Program-made: the position numbers and the translations under genes | Notes under the pieces: model-generated | Databases searched by the model: none | The model's input: only the letters and a program-made list of their open reading frames with translations | What the model was told of the DNA's origin: nothing | Source: Edaphobacter aggregans DSM 19364 | GTDB lineage: Bacteria; Acidobacteriota; Terriglobia; Terriglobales; Acidobacteriaceae | Assembly: GCF_000745965.1 (NCBI RefSeq) | Contig: NZ_JQKI01000014.1 | Location: 62,001-126,000, forward strand | Direction of reading: 5' to 3' | Length of the DNA stretch: 64,000 nucleotides | Shown: positions 24,103 through 32,597 of the stretch, piece by piece | How positions within the stretch are numbered: position 1 is the stretch's first letter | Layout: every line of letters begins with the position of its first letter

Positions 24103-24231
24103 CGTCCCCTGAGTCTAAAGCACGCGAACGCGAGAAGGCGGAGACCGCAGCCTCCGCCCCGCACCTTTATATCCGTCGCCGCTTTCAATCCGTGCTGTCC
24201 GTGACGATCCGTGGTTGCCAGTCTCGCGCTG

Positions 24232-25239
24232 CTAATTCGTCAGCACCGCGCGATACCGCACTTGATTCTTCTTCACCTTCGCCACCGCGTCATTCGCCTT
24301 CGCCATGGCAAACCGCTCCGTCACTGCCTTGATGTTGTGCCGGGCCGCGACATCCAGCATCTCGTAAAGGTCTCTCGGACTTCCTGTCGTCGAACCCGAG
24401 ATCGCCTTTTGCCCGCTGATCAGCGGAAACACCTGCACCTGAATGCCCGACGGAGGCACGCCCACAAAGCACAGCGATCCCTTCGGCCGCAGAGCATTCA
24501 CATACGCTCCCCAGTCCTGGTCTGCGCCCGCAGTCGAAAGCAGCAGGTCGAACGATCCCGCCACCTTCTTCAGCGCGCCCGTATCGCGTGTATTCACAAA
24601 GTTGTGCGCCCCAAGGTCCCTGGCCTCAGTCTCTTTGTCCTTCGAGGTCGAGAACGCCGTCACCTCAGCGCCGAAGGCCTTCGCGAACTGAATCCCAAGG
24701 TGCCCCAGACCGCCGATCCCGATGATCCCCACCCGCGACGACGGCCGCACCCCATGGTTCCGCAGCGGGTTGTAAACCGTAATCCCCCCGCAAAGCAGCG
24801 GAGCCGCATTCTCGCTCTCGAGCACCCTCGGCAGAGGAATGGCGAACCGGGAGTTCACCCTCACCTTCTCCGCGAAGCCCCCGTTACGTCCAACGCAGGT
24901 CGGCTGCGCCGCCGCACACAGGTGCTCATCGCCCTGCCTGCACCACTCGCAGATCCCGCAGCTATCTGCCTGCCAGCCCACCCCAACTCGCTCACCAACC
25001 GCCACGTCCTTCACCCCGTCGCCCGCCGCGACCACCGTGCCGACAATCTCGTGCCCCGGAATAAACGGGTACTTGCTCATCCCCCAGTCGTTATCGATCA
25101 GGTAGATGTCGCTGTGGCAAATCCCGCAGTGCGAGATCTTGATCTCGACCTCATTCGCCTTCAACTCGCCTGGGTCAAATTTGTAAGGCAGAAGTTGAGC
25201 ACCGGCCGCATGCACAGCCAAACCATGAATCTCACTCAT
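24232..25239 (-). CDS. Zinc-dependent alcohol dehydrogenase, YahK/AdhC type
   Basis: A 335-residue medium-chain dehydrogenase that interconverts alcohols and aldehydes with NAD(P)H. The catalytic zinc site has CGICHSD and GHEIVGTV; the structural zinc site is CGICEWCRQGDEHLC with four Cys; the dinucleotide fold is VGIIGIGGLGHLGIQFAKAFG. The family is that of NADPH-linked aldehyde reductases and cinnamyl alcohol dehydrogenases. The ATG at 25239, after AAAAGGATCC, is preferred to the in-frame ATG at 25269, which adds ten basic residues. It is alone, with no pathway context. Confidence 0.93.
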   Translation of the reverse strand: MSEIHGLAVHAAGAQLLPYKFDPGELKANEVEIKISHCGICHSDIYLIDNDWGMSKYPFIPGHEIVGTVVAAGDGVKDVAVGERVGVGWQADSCGICEWCRQGDEHLCAAAQPTCVGRNGGFAEKVRVNSRFAIPLPRVLESENAAPLLCGGITVYNPLRNHGVRPSSRVGIIGIGGLGHLGIQFAKAFGAEVTAFSTSKDKETEARDLGAHNFVNTRDTGALKKVAGSFDLLLSTAGADQDWGAYVNALRPKGSLCFVGVPPSGIQVQVFPLISGQKAISGSTTGSPRDLYEMLDVAARHNIKAVTERFAMAKANDAVAKVKKNQVRYRAVLTN

Positions 25240-25364
25240 CAGGAATCGGATCCTTTTCGCGCGCGGCATCCCCGCCGGCGACTCTGTTTGATGCTACAAC
25301 ATCATTCCGTGAGTCAGACCCCGTTCTTACCCGCTCCGTCCTCAATATTCCTTGACGTTCAGCC

Positions 25365-27269
25365 TCACCGGATCGTCAGGTTCAGCACCTGTGACCCGCT
25401 CACCGCGTACCCCGTCCCGAGTGAGCCCATCTCCTCCAGGCTCTCTCCGTTCAGCTGCATCCTCTGAGCGTCCTTCAGCGGCCCCAGCACGTTCGCCATC
25501 GACAGCGGCACTCCCGGCAGCGCCTCTCCCTCCAGAACCGCCTGCGCCGTCCGGTTCAGCAGCGTCACGTAGATCCTGTCGTTCGCGTGCTGCCGGTTCA
25601 TCTGCGCCACCGCATCGGCCAGCCCCATCGCCCGCTGCGATGCCCCCGAAGGCGTCGTCAGCCGGTCCACCGTCGCCCCGTCGCTCACCAGTACCCGCAC
25701 CGGCCCTGGGCTCAGATCATCCGGCAGCTTCACCTTCATCCGCATCACTCGCGCATCCGCCCGGTAAGGATCGATCGTCGCCTCCACGTCCACCGTCTCG
25801 CCCGGCCGCGCCTCAATCGACCCCAGCCGCGCCGACTCCAGCACCGCCGTCTTCCGCTCCGGAATACCCTGCACCCGCAGCTTCAGACCTGTCAGCACCG
25901 GCTGCTCCAGCGCATTTCCATACACTCGCGCCAGACGATCATTCACAAACAGCGCCGCATTGATCGCCGCCGGATTCAGATCGTTCTGCGCCACAATCCC
26001 CGCCATCTTCACCGGCGGCAGTCCTGTCACACCGATCTCTCCCGTCAGCCGGTAGCTCATCTCCGCCGCCGCTGCGTTCGTTCCCTGCAAACTCTGATAC
26101 ACCGACACCAGCATCGCCGAAGGCGTCAGCTGCCGGTTGTCCAGCACCTCAAAGTGAAACGTCTTCGCCTTCGCCGCGCCCGTCGCGCCCTGCGAACCCA
26201 TCGCGCCCGGCACCGCTGGCTGCACCACTTCCACGGTCACCGGAATCATCCGCGCCTTCTCGCCGAACCGCCCCATCACCGCCGAGGCCCGATCCTCCGT
26301 GAACGCTCCCACCGTCTCCGTCGTGTTCACAATCTTGAAGGCGTTCAGCGGAGAGGGAAGCGTCGCGATCACTGCAGCCTTCGTCATCGGCATGTCCACC
26401 GGCCCATACTGCGTAATCGGATGGCCGCACGCCAGCAGCCGAGTCGGGTCCACATACGTCACCGTGCACGTCCCCGCCACCGAAAGATCCCCGCGCACAA
26501 GTACCGCGCTCACCGCCGAACCCGGAACCAGCGGCTCCGGCTGCTTCGCCGTTGCGTCCGCACTCCCCAGCCCCGCCACCGGCGTCAGTCCCATCGCCCG
26601 GAAACGATCCGCGAACCGCTCCACCGCCTCCTGCGAGAAGCCGCTGAACACCAGCGGAGTCTCCATCGCCTGCATCTCCACGCCCGAGCCCGCACCCACT
26701 TGAGGCATCCCGCCCGCGCTCACCTCAGCCGGCCCCGCCCGCTTCTCTCCGCGAGCCGCAGCGGGCCGCACCTCGCCGTCCCGCACCTCCAGCATCTGCT
26801 CGATCGGCGTAATCCCTGCAATCGGCTCTTTGCTGAACTGTCCGATCCGATAGCTCAGCGCACCCACCAGCTTGCCGTCGATATAAACCGGGCTCCCGCT
26901 CATCCCCGCCACCACGCCCGTAAACTCCGGCTTCGTCCCATGCAGCCGCGCCAGGATCATGTCCTGCCCCGGCCCCAGCGCATCCTTCAGCACGCCCAGA
27001 ATCTCCACCTGCATCGGCTCCGGGTTCACTCCCTCGAAGACCGTGTAGGCAACCCCCTGCATCCCGCGCTTCACCTCGGCCAGCGGAAAGATCTTCGTCT
27101 CCCCCGACCCGCCCATCGCCGCCGCAGCCGTAGGAGGCAGCGCGACCGCACCCACGCTCGCGACCCCAACCGTCTGTGCCCAGCCTTGCACCACCGGGCA
27201 ACACGACGCCACCCAGCCCGCCATCACAAGGCTGCATGCCAGCCGCCGCGTCTTTCTCGCTGTCGTCAC
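25365..27269 (-). CDS. Secreted SpoIVB/S55-peptidase-like protein
   Basis: A 634-residue exported protein. GTG at 27269 gives TTARKTRRLACSLVMAGWVA, a normal signal peptide; the ATG at 27338 adds a basic stretch and is less likely. The domain at about residues 60-250 resembles the S55 (SpoIVB) serine peptidase: GVVAGMSGSPVYIDGKLVGA with the nucleophile Ser, PIAGITPIEQML, and later LLACGHPITQYGPVDMPM. S55 proteins cleave regulatory factors at the membrane in spore formers; here sporulation is not expected, and the family occurs in Acidobacteria with unknown targets. The C-terminal half is beta-rich without recognised motif. It diverges from the VWFA gene. Confidence 0.8.
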   Translation of the reverse strand: MTTARKTRRLACSLVMAGWVASCCPVVQGWAQTVGVASVGAVALPPTAAAAMGGSGETKIFPLAEVKRGMQGVAYTVFEGVNPEPMQVEILGVLKDALGPGQDMILARLHGTKPEFTGVVAGMSGSPVYIDGKLVGALSYRIGQFSKEPIAGITPIEQMLEVRDGEVRPAAARGEKRAGPAEVSAGGMPQVGAGSGVEMQAMETPLVFSGFSQEAVERFADRFRAMGLTPVAGLGSADATAKQPEPLVPGSAVSAVLVRGDLSVAGTCTVTYVDPTRLLACGHPITQYGPVDMPMTKAAVIATLPSPLNAFKIVNTTETVGAFTEDRASAVMGRFGEKARMIPVTVEVVQPAVPGAMGSQGATGAAKAKTFHFEVLDNRQLTPSAMLVSVYQSLQGTNAAAAEMSYRLTGEIGVTGLPPVKMAGIVAQNDLNPAAINAALFVNDRLARVYGNALEQPVLTGLKLRVQGIPERKTAVLESARLGSIEARPGETVDVEATIDPYRADARVMRMKVKLPDDLSPGPVRVLVSDGATVDRLTTPSGASQRAMGLADAVAQMNRQHANDRIYVTLLNRTAQAVLEGEALPGVPLSMANVLGPLKDAQRMQLNGESLEEMGSLGTGYAVSGSQVLNLTIR

Positions 27270-27396
27270 GTCTACAAGACTAGAGCGTCCCCGCCCGCAA
27301 CGCCAGCGGGGAAACTTGCCTCTTGGACGTACCCGCACGACAAAGGGCTCCCGAACAATGCCATCCCGCGTCCAACAGGACGGAGTAAAGTTGCAG

Positions 27397-28581
27397 ATGA
27401 TGACCCTTCCCTCACGAATTCATCTTCCGGTTCCCATTGTTCTCCTCGCCCTCGGCCTGTCGCTTCTGCCTCCTGCCGCCCTCGCGCAGCAGCCGCAAAC
27501 CCCGCCCCAGCAACAGAAACCCGCCGACGACTCCGCCGGCCCAGACACCGATACCGGCACCATCATCCTCAAAAAGAAGAAGGAAACCGACGACAGTAAT
27601 ACCCCTCCGCCCGCCCCCGCCGCTCCAGTTGAGCCCAAGGTCAAGAACCCCAACAACGAGACCTACTCCATCCGCGTCGACGTCCCCATCGTCAACCTCG
27701 ACGTCAACGTCATCCTCGACAAGACCCACCAGTTCGTCCCCGGCCTCAAGGCCCCCAACTTCCTCGTCCTCGAGGACGGAGTCCCGCAGCAGGTCCAGAG
27801 CGTCCGCATGGCCCAGGCCCCCATCACCGCCGTCATGCTGCTTGAGTTCGCGGCCAACAGCTACTACTTCATACAGGACATGCAGAACGCGTCCTTCAGC
27901 TTCTTCCAGACCCTCCGGCCCGAAGACTACATCGCCGTCATCACCTACGATCTCCGCACCCACATCCTCACCGACTTCACCAACGACAAGAACGTCGTGG
28001 GCGGCGCGCTCTCCTCACTCATGATCCCCGGCTTCTCCGACACCAACCTCTTCGACGCCCTCTACGAGACGCTCGACCGCACCAGCCGCATCGAGGGCCG
28101 CAAGTACATCATCCTCATCGGGACCGGACGCGACACCTTCTCCCGCATCACCCTCGACAAGATCCTCGCCAAGGTTAAAGCCACGCAGAACGTCACCATC
28201 TTCACCATCGGAACCGGCGCCCTTGTCCGCGAGATGGTCGACGCCCGGGGCGGAATGGGCTCCATCGCCCGCCTCGACTACCTCCAGGCCGACAACCAGA
28301 TGAAGACCTTCGCCCGCATGACCGGCGGCCTCAGCTTCAACCCCATGTTCCAGGGAGCCCTGCCCGACGTCTTCGCTCAGATCAACGACTCCATCCGCAA
28401 CCAGTACGTCCTCACCTACCGGCCCACCAACAACAAGAACGACGGCAGCTACCGCCGCATCCAGGTCAAGCTCGTCGACAACGAGGGCCACCCCCTCCAG
28501 ATGCAGGACGAAAAGCACAAACCCCTCAAGTACTCCGTAGTCGCCCGCGACGGCTATCGCGCCAAAAACGAGGTGGAGTAG
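27397..28581 (+). CDS. VWFA-related acidobacterial domain protein
   Basis: A 394-residue exported protein. The signal peptide ends PPAALAQQP. A linker rich in Pro, Gln and Thr precedes the von Willebrand A-like domain (from about residue 85): FLVLEDGVPQQVQSV, the presumed first strand ITAVMLLEFAANSYY, then KYIILIGTGRDTFS and VTIFTIGTG. The metal site normally has DxSxS; here the segment reads LEFAANS, so metal-dependent adhesion may be lost. This family is characteristic of Acidobacteria. The ATG at 27397 with GGAGTAAAG upstream is preferred; in-frame ATGs at 27358 and 27316 would place extra polar residues before the signal peptide. Confidence 0.88.
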   Translation: MMTLPSRIHLPVPIVLLALGLSLLPPAALAQQPQTPPQQQKPADDSAGPDTDTGTIILKKKKETDDSNTPPPAPAAPVEPKVKNPNNETYSIRVDVPIVNLDVNVILDKTHQFVPGLKAPNFLVLEDGVPQQVQSVRMAQAPITAVMLLEFAANSYYFIQDMQNASFSFFQTLRPEDYIAVITYDLRTHILTDFTNDKNVVGGALSSLMIPGFSDTNLFDALYETLDRTSRIEGRKYIILIGTGRDTFSRITLDKILAKVKATQNVTIFTIGTGALVREMVDARGGMGSIARLDYLQADNQMKTFARMTGGLSFNPMFQGALPDVFAQINDSIRNQYVLTYRPTNNKNDGSYRRIQVKLVDNEGHPLQMQDEKHKPLKYSVVARDGYRAKNEVE

Positions 28582-28649
28582 CTACCCACTCCATCCAGTG
28601 TTCTCGTGCCGCCAGCGATGCTCGTTATGCCAACGCCGTCATGCCATTA

Positions 28650-28736
28650 AACAACGCTCGTCATTCTGAGCCGAAGGCGAAGAACCCCCGCATTTTGCTT
28701 GTGTCGCCACCATCCTCCCCCGGAAGAAGTTCAAAT
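28650..28736. repeat. Short acidobacterial interspersed repeat
   Basis: The stretch CGTCATTCTGAGCCGAAGGC, followed by GAAGAACCCCCGCATTTTG, recurs at 29714-29764 and, in altered form, at 53676-53720. It carries no reading frame. The repeat type is common between genes of this group of bacteria, as far as I recall; the copies here were found by eye. Confidence 0.6.
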
Positions 28737-28995
28737 CCTGTCAAGCCCCAAAACCCCATAACCCACACAAAACAAACGAAATATAAAGTGCCGATTAATT
28801 CCACCCACCCGCTACAATAGAAACAGAGACAAAGGGAAGAGGCCCGGCAGCATCCCGGGCCTCTTCCTTTATCTAATCGCCATATCTTCAATAGTTTACG
28901 AAGTGCAGTAACGCATTATCAAAAACTTGCAACCGAAGTACCAACCTAACCCCAATGAATAGAAGACTTTGCGCGAATTCAGGGGGAGGGGGTCA
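28737..28995 (-). repeat. Dispersed 3'-flanking repeat, copy 1
   Basis: An intergenic element shared with 53764-53958. Shared blocks in order are CCTGTCAAGCCCC, GAAATATAAAGTGCCGATTAATT (here one mismatch form), CTACAATAGAAA, AGTACCAACCTAACC, GAAGACTTTGCGC and GGGGGAGGG. In both copies the last block ends at the stop codon of the flanking minus-strand gene (here DinB), so the element begins exactly at that stop and runs downstream of it. This copy carries an added terminator-like stem (28834-28872). No protein is encoded. It fills the rest of the 411-base gap after the VWFA gene. Confidence 0.75.
28834..28872. terminator. Strong hairpin inside the dispersed repeat
   Basis: GGAAGAGGCCCGG (28835-28847) pairs perfectly with CCGGGCCTCTTCC (28855-28867), followed by TTTAT on the plus strand and by CTTTGTCT on the minus strand. 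It can stop transcription from either side. Confidence 0.8.
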
Positions 28996-29487
28996 CCGCG
29001 GCCGAGGCGACGTCAGGTCCAGGTCCTTGCCTGTCATCTGCTTGGTCAGCAGAATGATCTGTCCCGTGTGTTGCTGCACATGACCCACAACCTGGTAGAT
29101 TGCCTCCAGCACCGAGACCTCCCGGCCCTGCGGAGTCGTCCTCTCCACCAGCCGTGCCGAGGGAAGGGAATCGATCACCTCGCGAGCCTCAGAAACCGTC
29201 GCCTCCAGGTGTTCGGTCAGCTCCCCCGCCGTCAGCCCGCCGCCCGCAGCGAACTCCTTGTCCCTCACCCGGACATCAGACGCGCCCGCGCAGCCGTGCA
29301 TGATCCACTGCCGCATGTTGCCGCAGACATGCAGCACCAAATTTCCGACCGCGTTCTCATGCGCTCCATGCCGCTCCCAGATCTGCTCATCAGAAAGCTT
29401 CCCGAGACAAGTCTTCAGGTAGCCCGTCATCTGCTCCAGTTTCGTGCTCGAGCTCTTCAGAAACAAAACACCGATCTCGTTGTCCAT
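28993..29487 (-). CDS. DinB/DUF1572-family protein
   Basis: A 164-residue four-helix protein of the DinB/YfiT superfamily. The three conserved metal-ligand positions are covered by LVLHVCGNMRQWIMHG (His near residue 53) and by VVGHVQQHTGQIILL (two His, near residues 134 and 138). Members include thiol-dependent S-transferases and many proteins of unknown role. The stop codon coincides with the end of a dispersed repeat. It is a single gene between that repeat and the tRNA. Confidence 0.85.
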   Translation of the reverse strand: MDNEIGVLFLKSSSTKLEQMTGYLKTCLGKLSDEQIWERHGAHENAVGNLVLHVCGNMRQWIMHGCAGASDVRVRDKEFAAGGGLTAGELTEHLEATVSEAREVIDSLPSARLVERTTPQGREVSVLEAIYQVVGHVQQHTGQIILLTKQMTGKDLDLTSPRPR

Positions 29488-29613
29488 GCAAGCATTCTAG
29501 ACCGCTTCGGTTTGACCGAAACGTCCTCAACCCGTAAACTCGAAAGAGTCGGACGTCAGCAGAAATCTGCAGCCTGAAGGGCAAGCAAATCTGCGGCTCC
29601 CACACCAACCTGT

Positions 29614-29687
29614 TGCCTCCTCGTTCAATGGTAGGACAGTCGGCTCTGAACCGATCAATCGGGGTTCGAATCCCTGGGAGGCAACCA
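29614..29687 (+). tRNA. tRNA-Gln, anticodon CUG
   Basis: Complete cloverleaf: acceptor TGCCTCC with GGAGGCA, D-arm GTTC-AATGGTAG-GAC, anticodon stem GTCGG/CCGAT with loop CTCTGAA (anticodon CTG, reading CAG), T-arm CGGGG-TTCGAAT-CCCTG, discriminator A and an encoded CCA (29685-29687). The length with CCA is 74 bases. It stands alone between the DinB gene and repeats. Confidence 0.95.
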
Positions 29688-29710
29688 CAAACGCTCACAC
29701 CATAACTTTT

Positions 29711-29840
29711 GCCGTCATTCTGACCCTGAGCGAACTCGAATGGGGAAGAACCCCCGCATTTTCCAGTGGCGCCAAGGCACTCGGCGCTCACAAGGGGTGT
29801 TATTTTGACCGGAGCGCGGAGCGGAGAACCTGCTTCTCTA
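29711..29840. repeat. Two short interspersed repeats after the tRNA
   Basis: GCCGTCATTCTGACCCTGAG at 29711-29730, leading into GAAGAACCCCCGCATTTTCC, matches the repeat at 28650-28736. A second motif, TTTTGACCGGAGCGCGGAGC, lies at 29802-29821. Together with the tRNA they fill the 381-base gap 29488-29868; no other gene is visible there. Confidence 0.55.
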
Positions 29841-29868
29841 CCACCGCTGCAAGCACCGCTACCAATAG

Positions 29869-31407
29869 CTACCGCACGGTAATCTCCCGCAGATAATCAA
29901 ATGTCCCCGAACCCGTCGGCCGGACCCCCTCAATCCGCCGCGAATGCACCACCTCGTTGTTCGGATACCACAGCGGAATTCCCGGCAGGTCCTCCGCAAG
30001 AATCTTCTGCACCTCGACATACTCCGCGCGCCGGTTCGCCTGGTCCGTCTCGCCGCCCGCTGAGGCCAGCAGCGCATCCACGTGAGCATTCGAGTACCGT
30101 CCGCGATTCGCTCCCTTCGGAGGAAACGAGTTCGTCGCATACGCATAGCGGAAGATGTCCGGGTCCTCGTTCGACCCGATCCAGCGCAACGCATACATCT
30201 GGAACGCACCGCGCGTCACATCCGAGTAAAACGTCCCGAACTCCGCGGACCGGATCTCCAGCCGGATGCCTGCCGCTCGAAGCTGCTGCTGCAGCACCGC
30301 AGCCATCAGCCGAGTTGTCTCGTCCGTCGACGTCTTCAGCGTAATCCGCAGCCGAACGCCGTCCGCGCCCCGGTGAAAGCCCGCCTCCTCGAGCAGCCGC
30401 TCGGCCCGCGCCACATCGTGCGGATACTGCACCATCTCCGCGTCACTCGCCGCGGCCCAGTGGCCCGCAGGCAGCAGCGTACTCGCCAGCCGTGCCTGTC
30501 CGCGCCAGATCGCATCCACGATCGCCTGCCGGTCCATCGCACACGCGATCGCCTGCCGCACGCGCCGGTCGCGCAGCAGCGGATCGTTCACGTTGAAGTT
30601 CGTATAGATCGCGACCGAACTCGGTCCAGACTCCACGGCCACGTTCGGAGCCTCCTCAAGCGTGTGCAGCATATCGAACGTCAGCACGTTGCTCGCGAGA
30701 TCCGCGGAGCCCTTCCGTAGCTCCAGCGCACTCGTAATCGCATCCGGAACCACCGCAAACCGGACCCCGTCGATCTTCGGTGCCCCGGCCCAGTAGTCCG
30801 GGTTCCTAGCAACCACCACCTCCTTGTCCTGCACCGCACTCACAAACCGGAACGGTCCCGTCCCCACCGGATGCAGCCCGAAGTCCCGGCCCGCGCCGCG
30901 CGGGACCACGCCGAACAGCCCGTCACTCATGTTGAACAGTAAGCCTGCATCCGGACGCTTCAATCGAACCATCAGCGTAAGCCGATCCCGAACCTCCACG
31001 CGCTCGACCGCAGCAAACGCCCCACCCTTCGCCGTGATCAGCGTCCCGTCGATCATGCTGCGAATCGTCCACGCCGCATCTTCAGCTTCGAGCGGCCGCC
31101 CATCATGAAACCGCACTCCATCGCGCAGATGGATCACCAGCGTTAGCGGATCAGGCTGCTCCCAACTCGTCGCCAGCCACGGCTTCAGGTTGTAGTGCTC
31201 ATCCTTCTTCACCAGAGCATCAAAGATGACGCCGCCCACGCGCTCCGACTGCGCATCCGTCCCCTGGCGCAGATCGAGGTTGTTCGGGCTGCTCTCGATG
31301 ATCATCACCACCATGCGCGGATCCCTCACGCGGCCGCGGCATCCAGCAAGCGCGCACACGCAGAGAAGCAACAGAAACATCGAATGCAGTCTCCAGCGAT
31401 GGCTCAT
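29869..31407 (-). CDS. ABC-transporter substrate-binding lipoprotein (peptide/nickel family 5)
   Basis: A 512-residue lipoprotein of the SBP_bac_5 family (DppA/OppA). The lipobox LAGC places the lipidated Cys at residue 23. Family blocks are SSPNNLDLRQGTD, LATSWEQPDPLTLVIHLRDG, VRFHDGRPLEAEDAAWT, VGTGPFRFV and DILASDLPGIPLW-like EDLPGIPLWYPN near the end. It would bind peptides or similar small ligands in the periplasm. The ATG at 31407 overlaps the anmK stop (ATGA); an ATG at 31494 is in frame but lies within anmK and lacks a signal peptide. Cotranscription with anmK suggests a possible muropeptide link, which is inference. No permease is next to it. Confidence 0.9.
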   Translation of the reverse strand: MSHRWRLHSMFLLLLCVCALAGCRGRVRDPRMVVMIIESSPNNLDLRQGTDAQSERVGGVIFDALVKKDEHYNLKPWLATSWEQPDPLTLVIHLRDGVRFHDGRPLEAEDAAWTIRSMIDGTLITAKGGAFAAVERVEVRDRLTLMVRLKRPDAGLLFNMSDGLFGVVPRGAGRDFGLHPVGTGPFRFVSAVQDKEVVVARNPDYWAGAPKIDGVRFAVVPDAITSALELRKGSADLASNVLTFDMLHTLEEAPNVAVESGPSSVAIYTNFNVNDPLLRDRRVRQAIACAMDRQAIVDAIWRGQARLASTLLPAGHWAAASDAEMVQYPHDVARAERLLEEAGFHRGADGVRLRITLKTSTDETTRLMAAVLQQQLRAAGIRLEIRSAEFGTFYSDVTRGAFQMYALRWIGSNEDPDIFRYAYATNSFPPKGANRGRYSNAHVDALLASAGGETDQANRRAEYVEVQKILAEDLPGIPLWYPNNEVVHSRRIEGVRPTGSGTFDYLREITVR

Positions 31408-32597
31408 CCGCGGGTGACCTTCCCCAGCACAACCGGACGACGTGCACCGGTAGCACTCGGAATATTGCCCCGCAATCCGGACCACGTCAGCCACGCCAGC
31501 AGTGCGAACGCCACAGCCTCCTTCGCCTGCGCCGGAATGCCAAGCTCATCCATCGCACGAACTCTCACACCCATGGGTTCCAGTCCCGCTCGCAGCATCG
31601 TCATCAGCGTCGCGTTCTGCGCGCCTCCACCCGCGACGACGTACTCCACGTCCTGCGCCGATGCTTTCCGCTCCAGATGCCTCCGCACGAACATGCGATA
31701 GGCCTCCAGAATGGAGGCCGCAGTCAGCGCCGTGGCTGTAGCGACAACATCCGCCTCGGTGGCGCCCGCCTTACGGCACGTCGCAAGAAACCGATCGACG
31801 AACGCGTCACCGAACTCCTCACGCCCGCAGCTCTTCGGCGGAGCGGCAAGGAAGTACCGCTCGCGCAGCAGCCGATCCACCACGCGGCGAATCGCCACGC
31901 CACGCCGAGCCACAACGCCGCCGTGATCGAAACCCTTGCCGAACAGCCGCGCCATGCACGCGTCGATCACCATATTTGCCGGCCCTGAATCAAAGGCCAG
32001 CACATCGCCTACGGCACCGCCAGCAGGAATCGCAGTCATGTTTGCGATACCACCCAGGTTCTGCAGCACGCGGCTCACCTTGTCAGAGCGAAACATGCAA
32101 TAGTCCAGCATCGGAACCAGCGGAGCGCCCTGTCCACCTGCGGCCAGGTCGGCAGGACGAAAGTCGCTCACCACAGGAATCCGCAACCGTTCCGCGATCA
32201 CCGAGGCCTCTCCGAGCTGCCACGTGCACCGCACATCGCCACCGAGATACTTCGACGCCGAGCCCTGGTGATACACCGTCTGTCCGTGGCACCCCACCAG
32301 GTCCACCTTCACCCCGAACTGCTCCGCCGCGCCCGCAACCGCGTCCGCATAGACCTCGCCGAGCCGCCAGTGAAGCCGCGACATATCGGCCACCGCCATC
32401 GCCTTCGCATCCATCGCGGCAAGCACAGCGTTTCGCAGAGCCTTCGGATAGTGAAATCCCGCGGCGCCGATCAGACTCACACGAGGTGGTCCATTCTCAG
32501 CAGGAGAAGGACGAATTTTGCACAACGCAACGTCCACTCCATCGGCCGAAGTCCCGCTCATCACTCCAGCTACGATCATGCTCTTCGGCTTCGTCAT
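31404..32597 (-). CDS. anmK: Anhydro-N-acetylmuramic acid kinase
   Basis: A 397-residue enzyme that opens and phosphorylates 1,6-anhydro-MurNAc to MurNAc-6-phosphate during cell-wall recycling. The ATP-binding start GVMSGTSADGVDVALC, VGCHGQTVYHQG, FRPADLAAGGQGAPLVPMLD, LQNLGGIANMT, FDSGPANMVIDA and VAGGGAQNATLM all match AnmK. The Asp of the QGAPLVPMLD region is the expected catalytic base. Its start ATG overlaps the mutS stop and its own stop overlaps the next start, so three genes are translationally linked. Confidence 0.96.
   Translation of the reverse strand: MTKPKSMIVAGVMSGTSADGVDVALCKIRPSPAENGPPRVSLIGAAGFHYPKALRNAVLAAMDAKAMAVADMSRLHWRLGEVYADAVAGAAEQFGVKVDLVGCHGQTVYHQGSASKYLGGDVRCTWQLGEASVIAERLRIPVVSDFRPADLAAGGQGAPLVPMLDYCMFRSDKVSRVLQNLGGIANMTAIPAGGAVGDVLAFDSGPANMVIDACMARLFGKGFDHGGVVARRGVAIRRVVDRLLRERYFLAAPPKSCGREEFGDAFVDRFLATCRKAGATEADVVATATALTAASILEAYRMFVRRHLERKASAQDVEYVVAGGGAQNATLMTMLRAGLEPMGVRVRAMDELGIPAQAKEAVAFALLAWLTWSGLRGNIPSATGARRPVVLGKVTRG

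Noticed and set aside
23008..24204. 398-residue plus-strand frame opposite the beta-propeller gene
   Set aside because: Arg/His-rich antisense shadow without signal or domain.
25587..27599. 670-residue plus-strand frame over the S55-like gene
   Set aside because: Composed almost wholly of Arg, His, Pro and Leu; antisense shadow.
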